In this document: positions 1-5,404 of the stretch, piece after piece
Numbering within the stretch: the first letter of the stretch is position 1
How the letters are laid out: each line of letters starts with the position of its first letter
NCBI GenBank assembly: GCA_028679035.1
Contig: JAJRCL010000031.1
Coordinates: forward strand, 1 to 6,742
Source of the DNA: Methanomicrobiales archaeon
GTDB taxonomy: Archaea > Halobacteriota > Methanomicrobia > Methanomicrobiales > JACTUA01
DNA length: 6,742 nt
Direction of reading: 5' to 3'
The notes under the pieces: generated by a model
What the model was told of the DNA's origin: nothing
Databases searched by the model: none
Seen by the model: the letters and a program-made list of their open reading frames with translations, nothing else
Translations under genes and position numbers: made by a program

Positions 1-994
1 CCGCCAGCTTCTCGTGCATACCACGGAATTCCAGAATAATGAGAACGAAAATATCACAAAAGACGGGCGCCGGGTGTGGGTACGCTGGTCCAACAAGACC
101 ATAGCGGACGAACAGGGAAACGCGATCGGTGTACTTTCGATCGGAAGCGACATCACCGAACACCGCCGGCTGGACGAACAACTCCGGGCGAGTGAACAGG
201 GATTCCGGGATCTCGTGGACCGCCTCCCGCAGCCGGTGTTTGAGGCTGACGCCTCCGGCACCGTCCTGTTCGCGAATCGGCAGGCCTACCAGACGTTTGG
301 GTATGCCCCGGAGGATCTCAGGGGGCGTGTCAATGTCCTGGATATTATCGCACCGGAAGACCACGAACGTGCCCGGGCAAGCATCGAACGGCTGCTCAGG
401 GAGGGAAAACATGGGAATGAGGAGTATATTGGCCTGCGCAAGGACGGCAGCCGTTTTCCCCTGGTCGATTTCTCTGCTCCCATCCATAACGGGCCCAGTA
501 TCGTGGGATTCCGCGGGATCGCCATCGACCTCACTGCGCAGAAAAATGCAGAGGCGCAGCTGCGCAGGGAACGGGATTTCATCAACGCGACGCTCCACGT
601 GCTGGATGCTCTCGTCGTGGTCCTCGATCGGGAAGGAAGGATCGTGCGGTTCAATCACGCCTGCGAACAACTCACGGGATATCTGGAACAGGAAGTCCAG
701 GGCCGGATTTTCTGGGATTTATTTCTCCTTCCCGAAGAAACCGGACCCGTGCGCAAAGTCTTTGATACCCTTATTACAGACCGGGGCGATCTGCGGTTCA
801 GTAACTACTGGGTGACCAAAGGCGGGGAACGCCGTTCCATCCAGTGGTCCAATACCGCAATCGCCGATGAACAGGGGGTTGTGACCCACGTGGTCGCCAC
901 CGGCATTGCTATTACCGGTTTCCGTTCTCCCGAAGAGGGGAAAAAGGATATTTCACCCTCTTCAGCCACAATGAGTTCAGTTGCTGACCGGTGA
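1..994 (+). CDS. Multi-PAS sensor protein, 3' part of gene (5' end outside window)
   Basis: The reading frame is open to the left edge, so the true start lies upstream; the GTG at 14 is only the first possible start codon inside the window. Counting from that GTG, residues 1-50 are the end of one PAS/PAC module (KDGRRVWVRWSNKTIADEQG, then GSDITEHR). Residues 58-175 are a complete PAS/PAC (EADASGTVLFANRQA, FGYAPEDLRG, RKDGSRFPL). Residues 187-303 are another (LDREGRIVRFNHACEQLTGY). PAS modules sense ligands, redox state or light and pass the signal to an output domain. No histidine-kinase, GGDEF or methyl-accepting region follows the last PAS, so any output domain must be N-terminal, or the protein signals through partners. 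No membrane segment is visible in this part. It converges on the EVE gene with a 26-bp gap. PAS identity is firm; the role is unknown. Confidence 0.9.
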   Translation, partial: RQLLVHTTEFQNNENENITKDGRRVWVRWSNKTIADEQGNAIGVLSIGSDITEHRRLDEQLRASEQGFRDLVDRLPQPVFEADASGTVLFANRQAYQTFGYAPEDLRGRVNVLDIIAPEDHERARASIERLLREGKHGNEEYIGLRKDGSRFPLVDFSAPIHNGPSIVGFRGIAIDLTAQKNAEAQLRRERDFINATLHVLDALVVVLDREGRIVRFNHACEQLTGYLEQEVQGRIFWDLFLLPEETGPVRKVFDTLITDRGDLRFSNYWVTKGGERRSIQWSNTAIADEQGVVTHVVATGIAITGFRSPEEGKKDISPSSATMSSVADR

Positions 995-1020
995 GGGAAA
1001 AACATCAGTAAAACGAAATC

Positions 1021-1458
1021 TCAGGGAACAGGTCCTTCCGCATGAACTCCCATCTTTTCCGCAATCAGGGAGAAATCATGCTCCGGTATTTCAAAAAGTC
1101 CGAACCTGAACATATAACCCCATGACTTTTTCTTCCTGATAACCGTCAGATCATCAATCAACGGTTGGACTGCTGTCTCTTTTGTCGAGAGGTACTGCAC
1201 CTTTCTCCGGAACGGCTTGAAATCCGGAGATTCTTCGACCTGGTAGATCGCTTCATCCTCGATAATCCCAAGCGCAGTAAATGCGCGGAGCGGTTTATCG
1301 CCGGAAAATTCTTCTTTCGGGGAATAATAGACGATCCCGTCCCCTTTACGCATCCGTGCAAGACCGGATCGTTTGCCATGCCCGGCCTGCGCGATCCCAA
1401 GAGTGACACCCCGCATGACATGGTCTTTCGAAGCAACAATTATCCAGTACCGGGTCAT
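1021..1458 (-). CDS. EVE domain-containing protein (UPF0310 family)
   Basis: A 145-residue protein that is essentially one EVE (PUA-like) domain, the usual length for archaeal UPF0310 proteins such as Pyrococcus PH1033. Family signatures are the N-terminal YWIIVAS strand, the basic patch followed by RKGDGIVYYSP (37-47), FKPFRRKVQYL (80-90), and the long conserved end PLIDDLTVIRKKKSWGYMFR (99-118) with EIPEHDFSLIAEKM. EVE domains are thought to bind modified bases in nucleic acids, and some are fused to restriction or other defence modules; a stand-alone protein like this has no known substrate. It lies 54 bp downstream of arsR on the same strand and may be read through from it. An A6 run at 1484-1489 reads as T6 on the minus strand and could weakly terminate arsR first. 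No clear ribosome-binding site precedes the ATG at 1458. The family call is strong and the function open. Confidence 0.88.
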   Translation of the reverse strand: MTRYWIIVASKDHVMRGVTLGIAQAGHGKRSGLARMRKGDGIVYYSPKEEFSGDKPLRAFTALGIIEDEAIYQVEESPDFKPFRRKVQYLSTKETAVQPLIDDLTVIRKKKSWGYMFRFGLFEIPEHDFSLIAEKMGVHAEGPVP

Positions 1459-1512
1459 GCAGACGTCATACTTTTCCGTCCAGAAAAAAGTTGCCCTATG
1501 GTCGATACGTTA

Positions 1513-1893
1513 TCAGAGAAACGATTTTCCCTGACTGGTCAGGGAATAAATAATCCAGTTTCCATGGTATTCCCCTTCGATTAAACGGCTCTCCTTCAGG
1601 ATTGCGAGATGATAGGAGAGCTTTGAATCGGCGATGTCCAGGAAACGGTTAAGGACGCAGACACAGAGTGGTTGGTCTTTCAGGAGATGCAGGATGGTCA
1701 GACGCAGAGGATCAGACAGGGCATGGTAGATCCTGCTCTTCTCCAGAAGATCCTGCTCCGTGGGTATCCGTGCAGCAAGTGCACCAAATCCGCCGACCTT
1801 TTCGAGCTCTTTTTCGATCAGGTCCGGAATGGTTCCCCCAGCTTTTTTTACACGTCGGATTTTTCCGCAGCAGGATGTCTCAGCGCAATCCAT
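1513..1893 (-). CDS. arsR: ArsR-family metal(loid)-responsive repressor, divergent from hgcA
   Basis: A 126-residue winged-helix regulator of the ArsR/SmtB family. The core is ALSDPLRLTILHLLKDQPLCV (58-78), then a helix-turn-helix with recognition segment DSKLSYHLAILKESRLI (89-105) and wing EGEYHGNWIIYSL (106-118). The CVC at 77-79 sits where classical ArsR carries its arsenite-binding ELCVCDL motif. The N-terminus adds C3, C8 and C9 (MDCAETSCCGK), so there are at least five candidate thiol ligands. Arsenite sensing is known for ArsR with CVC; mercury or another soft metal is an alternative that sequence cannot decide. In-frame TAA at 1900-1902 (minus strand) makes ATG 1893 the first possible start, and no Shine-Dalgarno precedes it, which suits a leaderless transcript. 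One operator-like repeat covers this start, so autoregulation is likely. It faces the hgcAB-acr3 cluster across 81 bp. Confidence 0.92.
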   Translation of the reverse strand: MDCAETSCCGKIRRVKKAGGTIPDLIEKELEKVGGFGALAARIPTEQDLLEKSRIYHALSDPLRLTILHLLKDQPLCVCVLNRFLDIADSKLSYHLAILKESRLIEGEYHGNWIIYSLTSQGKSFL

Positions 1894-1911
1894 TTCAAAT
1901 TATTATGAAAT
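1892..1911. promoter_or_regulatory. Predicted ArsR operator, arsR-proximal box
   Basis: A 20-bp interrupted palindrome: ATTTCA (1892-1897), an 8-bp AT spacer, then TGAAAT (1906-1911). It overlaps two bases of the arsR start codon and the expected arsR transcription start. The same design and length recur at 1943-1962, with 16 of 20 positions identical. Binding by the adjacent ArsR protein is inferred from position and symmetry. Confidence 0.72.
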
Positions 1912-1918
1912 ACAAAAC

Positions 1919-1926
1919 AATATATA
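1919..1926. promoter_or_regulatory. Near-palindromic TATA element of the arsR/hgcA divergent promoter
   Basis: AATATATA reads TATATATT on the other strand, so it could place TBP for either gene. On the plus strand, a start about 26 bp downstream falls near 1949, inside the hgcA-side operator box. On the minus strand it falls near 1897, inside the arsR-side box and 4 nt from the arsR ATG. An A-rich BRE-like stretch (ACAAAACAA) lies just upstream on the plus strand. Whether one element serves both genes is inference. Confidence 0.6.
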
Positions 1927-1942
1927 GTTCACGCACGTAGTT

Positions 1943-1962
1943 ATTTCAATTAAATTTGAAAT
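1943..1962. promoter_or_regulatory. Predicted ArsR operator, hgcA-proximal box
   Basis: A perfect 7-bp inverted repeat, ATTTCAA (1943-1949) and TTGAAAT (1956-1962), separated by TTAAAT. It matches the arsR-side box in length and in its outer ATTTCA/TGAAAT arms; the two centres are 51 bp apart. It ends directly against the hgcA ribosome-binding site and covers the expected hgcA transcription start, so a bound repressor would block initiation. The regulator is inferred to be the divergent ArsR. Confidence 0.78.
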
Positions 1963-1968
1963 AGGAAG
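1963..1968 (+). promoter_or_regulatory. Ribosome-binding site of hgcA
   Basis: AGGAAG ends 6 nt before ATG 1975 and supports that start over later ones. The predicted 5' leader is only about 26 nt. Confidence 0.6.
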
Positions 1969-1974
1969 ACCTGT

Positions 1975-3039
1975 ATGCCGAATGAGAGATCTCCCTGTTG
2001 CACTGACCCGTTGGATACCCGATGCGCATCCGGCTATTCCTGTGCCGCATCAGCTGGACGAGACCCGATTCTGGTTACAACCAGTACCATCACTGTTGCT
2101 GACCGGTGGGATCACTTTCTTGCACGGTGGGGTTTTCACCGGGTCGGACACCGTGTGGAACCCGGTCTGTACCGCCTCGGGAATCCAACCCCGGATTCGG
2201 AGGTCTTCGTATCGGCGAACTATACGCTGAGCTTTGATGCACTTCGTTCTGCACTCGTTGGGCTCGACGCATTCATCCTCGTCCTTGACACAAAGGGGAT
2301 CAATGTATGGTGTGCTGCAGGGAAGGGAACATTTGGAACAGAAGAACTCGTTCATCGCATCACGGCGACCCGGCTCGGAGAAATGGTACGTCACCGCAGG
2401 CTCATCCTGCCGCAACTGTCTGCACCGGGCGTCTCCTGGGGGGATGTGCTCCGCCGGTCAGGGTTCCTCGTGGAATACGGGCCGGTGCATGCCCGTGATC
2501 TCCCCGCGTATCTCAAAACGCATACAGCAGATCCGGTAATACGCAGGGTGCAGTTTCCGCTCCGCGACCGCGTGGTGCTGATTCCCGTGGAGCTGGTCCA
2601 GGCAATCCCGGTCACTGCTCTGACAACCGTAATCCTAGGTTTTGCCGCTGGTTGGGTTGTTGCCATGCAGTTTCTCCTTGCGGTTCTTGCGGGTACGGCA
2701 TTCTTCCCGATCCTGCTGCCGTTTCTTCCGACCAAAGACTTCACCACGAAGGGATTGTTCCTGGGGCTCCTTGTTACGCTCCCGTTTGTGCTGTTGATCG
2801 GTTATTCCTCCCCAGATTTTTCCTTATACAGTACTGGTTGGGCAATCGCCGGAATCCTCATATTCCCTGCGATCACCGCATTCCTTTCCCTCAATTTTAC
2901 CGGCTCGACGCCGTTCACCTCGCGGACCGGCGTCCGGAAGGAAATATTCCGGTACATTCCGGTTCTCGCTGTCCTGGGAGGTTCCGGAATCGTCCTCGCA
3001 ATTCTTCTCTCTGTTGCACGATTTGCGGGAGTGATCTGA
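1975..3039 (+). CDS. hgcA: HgcA, corrinoid protein of mercury methylation
   Basis: A 354-residue protein, near the family's usual size of about 340. The N-terminal half is the corrinoid-binding domain with the HgcA-diagnostic cap-helix motif NVWCAAGK at 110-117, followed by GTFGTEELVHRI. In characterised HgcA this motif's Cys (here C113) is the lower axial ligand of cobalt. The C-terminal half holds about five membrane helices (roughly 210-228, 232-252, 259-277, 287-307, 327-348) that anchor it in the cytoplasmic membrane. Known role: with HgcB it transfers a methyl group from the corrinoid to Hg(II), giving methylmercury; both genes are required. The related CdhD/AcsC corrinoid proteins lack this membrane domain and carry a different lower-ligand context. 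The N-terminus before the domain is unusually Cys-rich (C8, C9, C17, C23). Its stop abuts the hgcB start, and a predicted ArsR operator lies upstream. Family assignment is very strong; activity is inferred. Confidence 0.96.
   Translation: MPNERSPCCTDPLDTRCASGYSCAASAGRDPILVTTSTITVADRWDHFLARWGFHRVGHRVEPGLYRLGNPTPDSEVFVSANYTLSFDALRSALVGLDAFILVLDTKGINVWCAAGKGTFGTEELVHRITATRLGEMVRHRRLILPQLSAPGVSWGDVLRRSGFLVEYGPVHARDLPAYLKTHTADPVIRRVQFPLRDRVVLIPVELVQAIPVTALTTVILGFAAGWVVAMQFLLAVLAGTAFFPILLPFLPTKDFTTKGLFLGLLVTLPFVLLIGYSSPDFSLYSTGWAIAGILIFPAITAFLSLNFTGSTPFTSRTGVRKEIFRYIPVLAVLGGSGIVLAILLSVARFAGVI
3028..3034 (+). promoter_or_regulatory. Ribosome-binding site fixing the TTG start of hgcB
   Basis: GGAGTGA lies inside the last codons of hgcA and ends 5 nt before TTG 3040. 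It is the best Shine-Dalgarno match in the cluster and supports TTG as a genuine start. Confidence 0.7.
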
Positions 3040-3369
3040 TTGTTCGATTCCTACCAGGAGACCTCCCTGCAGTTTTTCCCGGCACGCTGCATCAACTGTC
3101 TTCGCTGTGTCCAGGTCTGTCCGCACGGAGTCTTTGTCCCGGGAGAGGGAAGGGTTGATCCCGTTCACCCCAATGATTGTATGGAATGCGGGGCCTGTGC
3201 CCTCAACTGCCCGGTGCAGGCGATTCGCGTGCAGAGTGGCGTCGGCTGTGCCTGGGCGATGATTCATGCAGCGTTGCGGGGAAAAGATATGGACAATTGT
3301 TCCTGCGGCGGAGAGACCGGATCCTGTTGCGGGCAGGGGGACTCCTCACCCGGTCGTGGAGAGCAATAG
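3040..3369 (+). CDS. hgcB: HgcB, 2[4Fe-4S] ferredoxin partner of HgcA
   Basis: A 109-residue ferredoxin with two CxxCxxCxxxCP clusters, C17/C20/C23/C27 and C47/C50/C53/C57; the second is the HgcB-type CMECGACALNCP. After the clusters comes QSGVGCAWAMI, whose C70 corresponds to the extra conserved Cys of HgcB (C73 in Pseudodesulfovibrio ND132). The C-terminus carries C87, C89 and the pair C96-C97, in line with the C-terminal vicinal cysteines of known HgcB thought to handle Hg(II). Here they sit about 12 residues before the end. Known role: reduce the HgcA corrinoid to Co(I) and probably deliver mercury. The start is TTG, placed immediately after the hgcA stop with no gap and preceded by a strong ribosome-binding site; starting there leaves both clusters intact. 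The protein has no signal peptide or membrane segment and should be cytoplasmic. Confidence 0.95.
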   Translation: MFDSYQETSLQFFPARCINCLRCVQVCPHGVFVPGEGRVDPVHPNDCMECGACALNCPVQAIRVQSGVGCAWAMIHAALRGKDMDNCSCGGETGSCCGQGDSSPGRGEQ

Positions 3370-3371
3370 TC

Positions 3372-4466
3372 ATGGGGAAGCGGCGGAAGGGCCTCTCTCT
3401 CCTTGATACCTATCTCACGCTCTGGATCTTTCTTGCGATGGTGTGCGGGATCGGGATCGGGTTTTATTTCCCTTTCGTTCCTGCAGCAATTACCCGTTTA
3501 TCGATAGGGACCACGTCCGTCCCCATCGCTATCGGACTTATTCTCATGATGTACCCTCCCCTTGCACGGGTACGGTACGAAGAATTGCGGAATGTGTTCC
3601 GTGACACAAAAGTCCTCGGACTTTCTCTCGTACAGAACTGGATTATCGGGCCGCTCCTGATGTTTTTTCTCGCCGTGGTATTCCTGCGTGACCAGCCGCT
3701 CCTGATGTACGGGCTGATTCTCGTCGGACTCGCGCGGTGTATTGCTATGGTGATTGTCTGGAACGACCTGGCGGGGGGACACTGTGAGTTCTGCGCCGCG
3801 GTCGTCGGCCTGAATTCCATTTTCCAGGTCTTCTTTTATTCAGTGTACGCCTATGTATTCATCACCCTTGCCCCGAAAATTCTCGGCATCGGGGCCGGGA
3901 GCGTTGTGAATGTAACGATCGCCGAAATTGCTCTCAGTGTTTTTATTTACCTGGGTATTCCCTTCATCGCGGGATTTGTTACGCGATATGTCCTGATCAG
4001 AGTGAAATCAAAGATGTGGTACGAGCAAACGTTCATCAATCGGATTTCGCCCGTCACGCTTGTCGCCCTTCTTTTTACCATCGTCGTAATGTTCTCGCTA
4101 AAGGGAGAGTATATCATAACCGTGCCGGTCGATGTTATCCGCGTGGCAATCCCGCTCATCATATATTTTATCCTGATGTTTTTCACGAGCTTCTGGATGG
4201 CTTTCCGCCTCAGGCTTGATTACCCACGGACAGTGAGCCTTGCTTTCACTGCGGCTTCCAACAACTTTGAGCTGGCAATCGCGGTGGCGATCGGCATTTT
4301 CGGGATCAGTTCACCGGTCGCATTTGCAACCGTCATCGGACCCCTGGTGGAAGTACCGGTACTCATTGGTCTCGTGAACGTCTCCCTGTACTTGAGACAA
4401 CGATGGTTTTCGGATTCTGTCATAAAAGCATGTGGTGAACCTGCCGAAAAGGGAAGATGTGGATGA
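3372..4466 (+). CDS. acr3: Acr3-type arsenite efflux permease
   Basis: A 364-residue integral membrane protein with about ten hydrophobic helices, typical of the Acr3 branch of the bile/arsenite transporter superfamily. Diagnostic segments are GLARCIAMVIVWNDLA (119-134), containing the transport-essential Cys (C123), then LNSIFQVFFYSVYAYVF (147-163), and AASNNFELAIAVAIG (294-308), containing the conserved Glu (E300). It exports arsenite, As(OH)3, across the cytoplasmic membrane by proton antiport. The ATG at 3372 follows the hgcB stop by 2 nt, with GGAG at 3358-3361. The frame stays open further upstream inside hgcB, but starting there would add non-family sequence and overlap hgcB by about 190 bp. 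Odd points: loop cysteines C138 and C141 (HCEFC), where many Acr3 proteins have an acidic/basic loop, and C354 and C363 near the end. Co-transcription with hgcAB implies shared ArsR control. Confidence 0.93.
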   Translation: MGKRRKGLSLLDTYLTLWIFLAMVCGIGIGFYFPFVPAAITRLSIGTTSVPIAIGLILMMYPPLARVRYEELRNVFRDTKVLGLSLVQNWIIGPLLMFFLAVVFLRDQPLLMYGLILVGLARCIAMVIVWNDLAGGHCEFCAAVVGLNSIFQVFFYSVYAYVFITLAPKILGIGAGSVVNVTIAEIALSVFIYLGIPFIAGFVTRYVLIRVKSKMWYEQTFINRISPVTLVALLFTIVVMFSLKGEYIITVPVDVIRVAIPLIIYFILMFFTSFWMAFRLRLDYPRTVSLAFTAASNNFELAIAVAIGIFGISSPVAFATVIGPLVEVPVLIGLVNVSLYLRQRWFSDSVIKACGEPAEKGRCG

Positions 4467-5394
4467 ACTCTTATTGTTACACATCAACCAGTACCAGAGA
4501 ATGCCATCAGCGGACGATGACCAGTCAATGGAAGGAAATCCGGGGGATCCTGCTCCACACCGCACCCTCTCCCTGCGTCAGGTCACCAACCAGATCCTGC
4601 AGATGGATTGTATCCGGGGAATGCGCCAGCTCCCGGACCACTGCATCGATATCATCGTTACGTCGCCCCCCTACAATATCGGAAAACCCTATACCCATTA
4701 TAACGACCGCCTTCCCCGAGATATGTATCTTGACTGGATGCAGCAGGTGGCGGGTGAAGCGTACAGAATCCTTAAACCGGAAGGATCCTTTTTCCTGAAT
4801 GTCGGGGCACGGCCAAAAGATCCCTGGATGCCGCTTGATGTAGCGCAGCGTTTCCGGTCCCGTTTTACCCTGCAGAACGTGATCCACTGGGTTAAATCCA
4901 TTGCCATCGGAAAAGGTGATGTCGGGGAGTACGACCTGATCCGGGGCGACATCGCAGTCGGACATTACCAGCCGGTGAACAGCAGGAAATACCTGTCCCA
5001 GTGCCAGGAGTATATCTTTCACTTTACCCGGGATGGAGAAGTAGCACTTGACAAGCTTGGGATCGGGATTCCCTACCAGGACAAGAGTAATATCGGACGT
5101 TGGCAGCATGCCAAGGCTGACAAACGGGAACGGGGAAATGTGTGGTTCATTCCCTATCCCACCATTCGCACGTCCCGTCCCCACCCAACGGTTTTTCCGG
5201 TGCGATTACCGGAGATGTGCATACGTCTCCATGGCTTCTCGCCGAAAACTATCGTCCTCGATCCCTTCATGGGGACCGGGACAACCGCTATCGCGTGCAT
5301 TCGGCTGGGGGTATCCTACGCCGGATTCGAAATCGATCCCAATTACCTCGCGATCGCGAATGAATGGATTCGCTCACAAACAGAGAACGATTGA
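4432..5394 (+). CDS. Site-specific DNA methyltransferase, beta class (N4-cytosine or N6-adenine)
   Basis: An S-adenosylmethionine-dependent methyltransferase acting on the exocyclic amino group of C or A in DNA. Catalytic motif IV, TSPPYN (77-82), comes first; then a variable target-recognition region (about 125-245), motif X (HPTVFPVRLPE, 251-261), and last the SAM-binding motif I, DPFMGTGTTAIA (277-288), with GFEIDPNYLAIA (298-309). This order defines the beta class. SPPY is common in N4-cytosine enzymes but not decisive, and the target site cannot be read from sequence. The start is uncertain: GTG 4432 (used here) overlaps acr3 by 35 bp and lacks a ribosome-binding site. GTG 4459, after AGGGAA at 4450-4455, overlaps by 8 bp; ATG 4501 and ATG 4528 are also in frame. 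The domain begins near residue 48, so all are possible. No restriction endonuclease is visible here. Downstream position suggests the hgc transcript includes it. Confidence 0.9.
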   Translation: MVNLPKREDVDELLLLHINQYQRMPSADDDQSMEGNPGDPAPHRTLSLRQVTNQILQMDCIRGMRQLPDHCIDIIVTSPPYNIGKPYTHYNDRLPRDMYLDWMQQVAGEAYRILKPEGSFFLNVGARPKDPWMPLDVAQRFRSRFTLQNVIHWVKSIAIGKGDVGEYDLIRGDIAVGHYQPVNSRKYLSQCQEYIFHFTRDGEVALDKLGIGIPYQDKSNIGRWQHAKADKRERGNVWFIPYPTIRTSRPHPTVFPVRLPEMCIRLHGFSPKTIVLDPFMGTGTTAIACIRLGVSYAGFEIDPNYLAIANEWIRSQTEND

Positions 5395-5397
5395 CTG

Positions 5398-5404
5398 TTT
5401 TTTT
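5398..5404 (+). terminator. Oligo-T stretch after the methyltransferase gene
   Basis: Seven T residues begin 3 bp after the methyltransferase stop. Archaeal transcription often ends at such U-runs without needing a hairpin. A weak stem (ACCTGG 5416-5421 with CCAGGT 5433-5438) follows rather than precedes it, so it is not a bacterial-type intrinsic terminator. Confidence 0.4.

Noticed and set aside
2050..2415. A 121-codon minus-strand frame opposite hgcA, and other long frames antisense to the cluster
   Set aside because: Antisense to the corrinoid domain; no family resemblance or translation signals.
3177..3371. Upstream extension of the Acr3 frame starting inside hgcB
   Set aside because: The added residues do not look like Acr3 and overlap the conserved second cluster of HgcB; ATG 3372 with GGAG upstream matches the family N-terminus.
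4525..5184. A 219-codon minus-strand frame
   Set aside because: Lies wholly inside the methyltransferase, whose motifs I, IV and X are intact on the plus strand.
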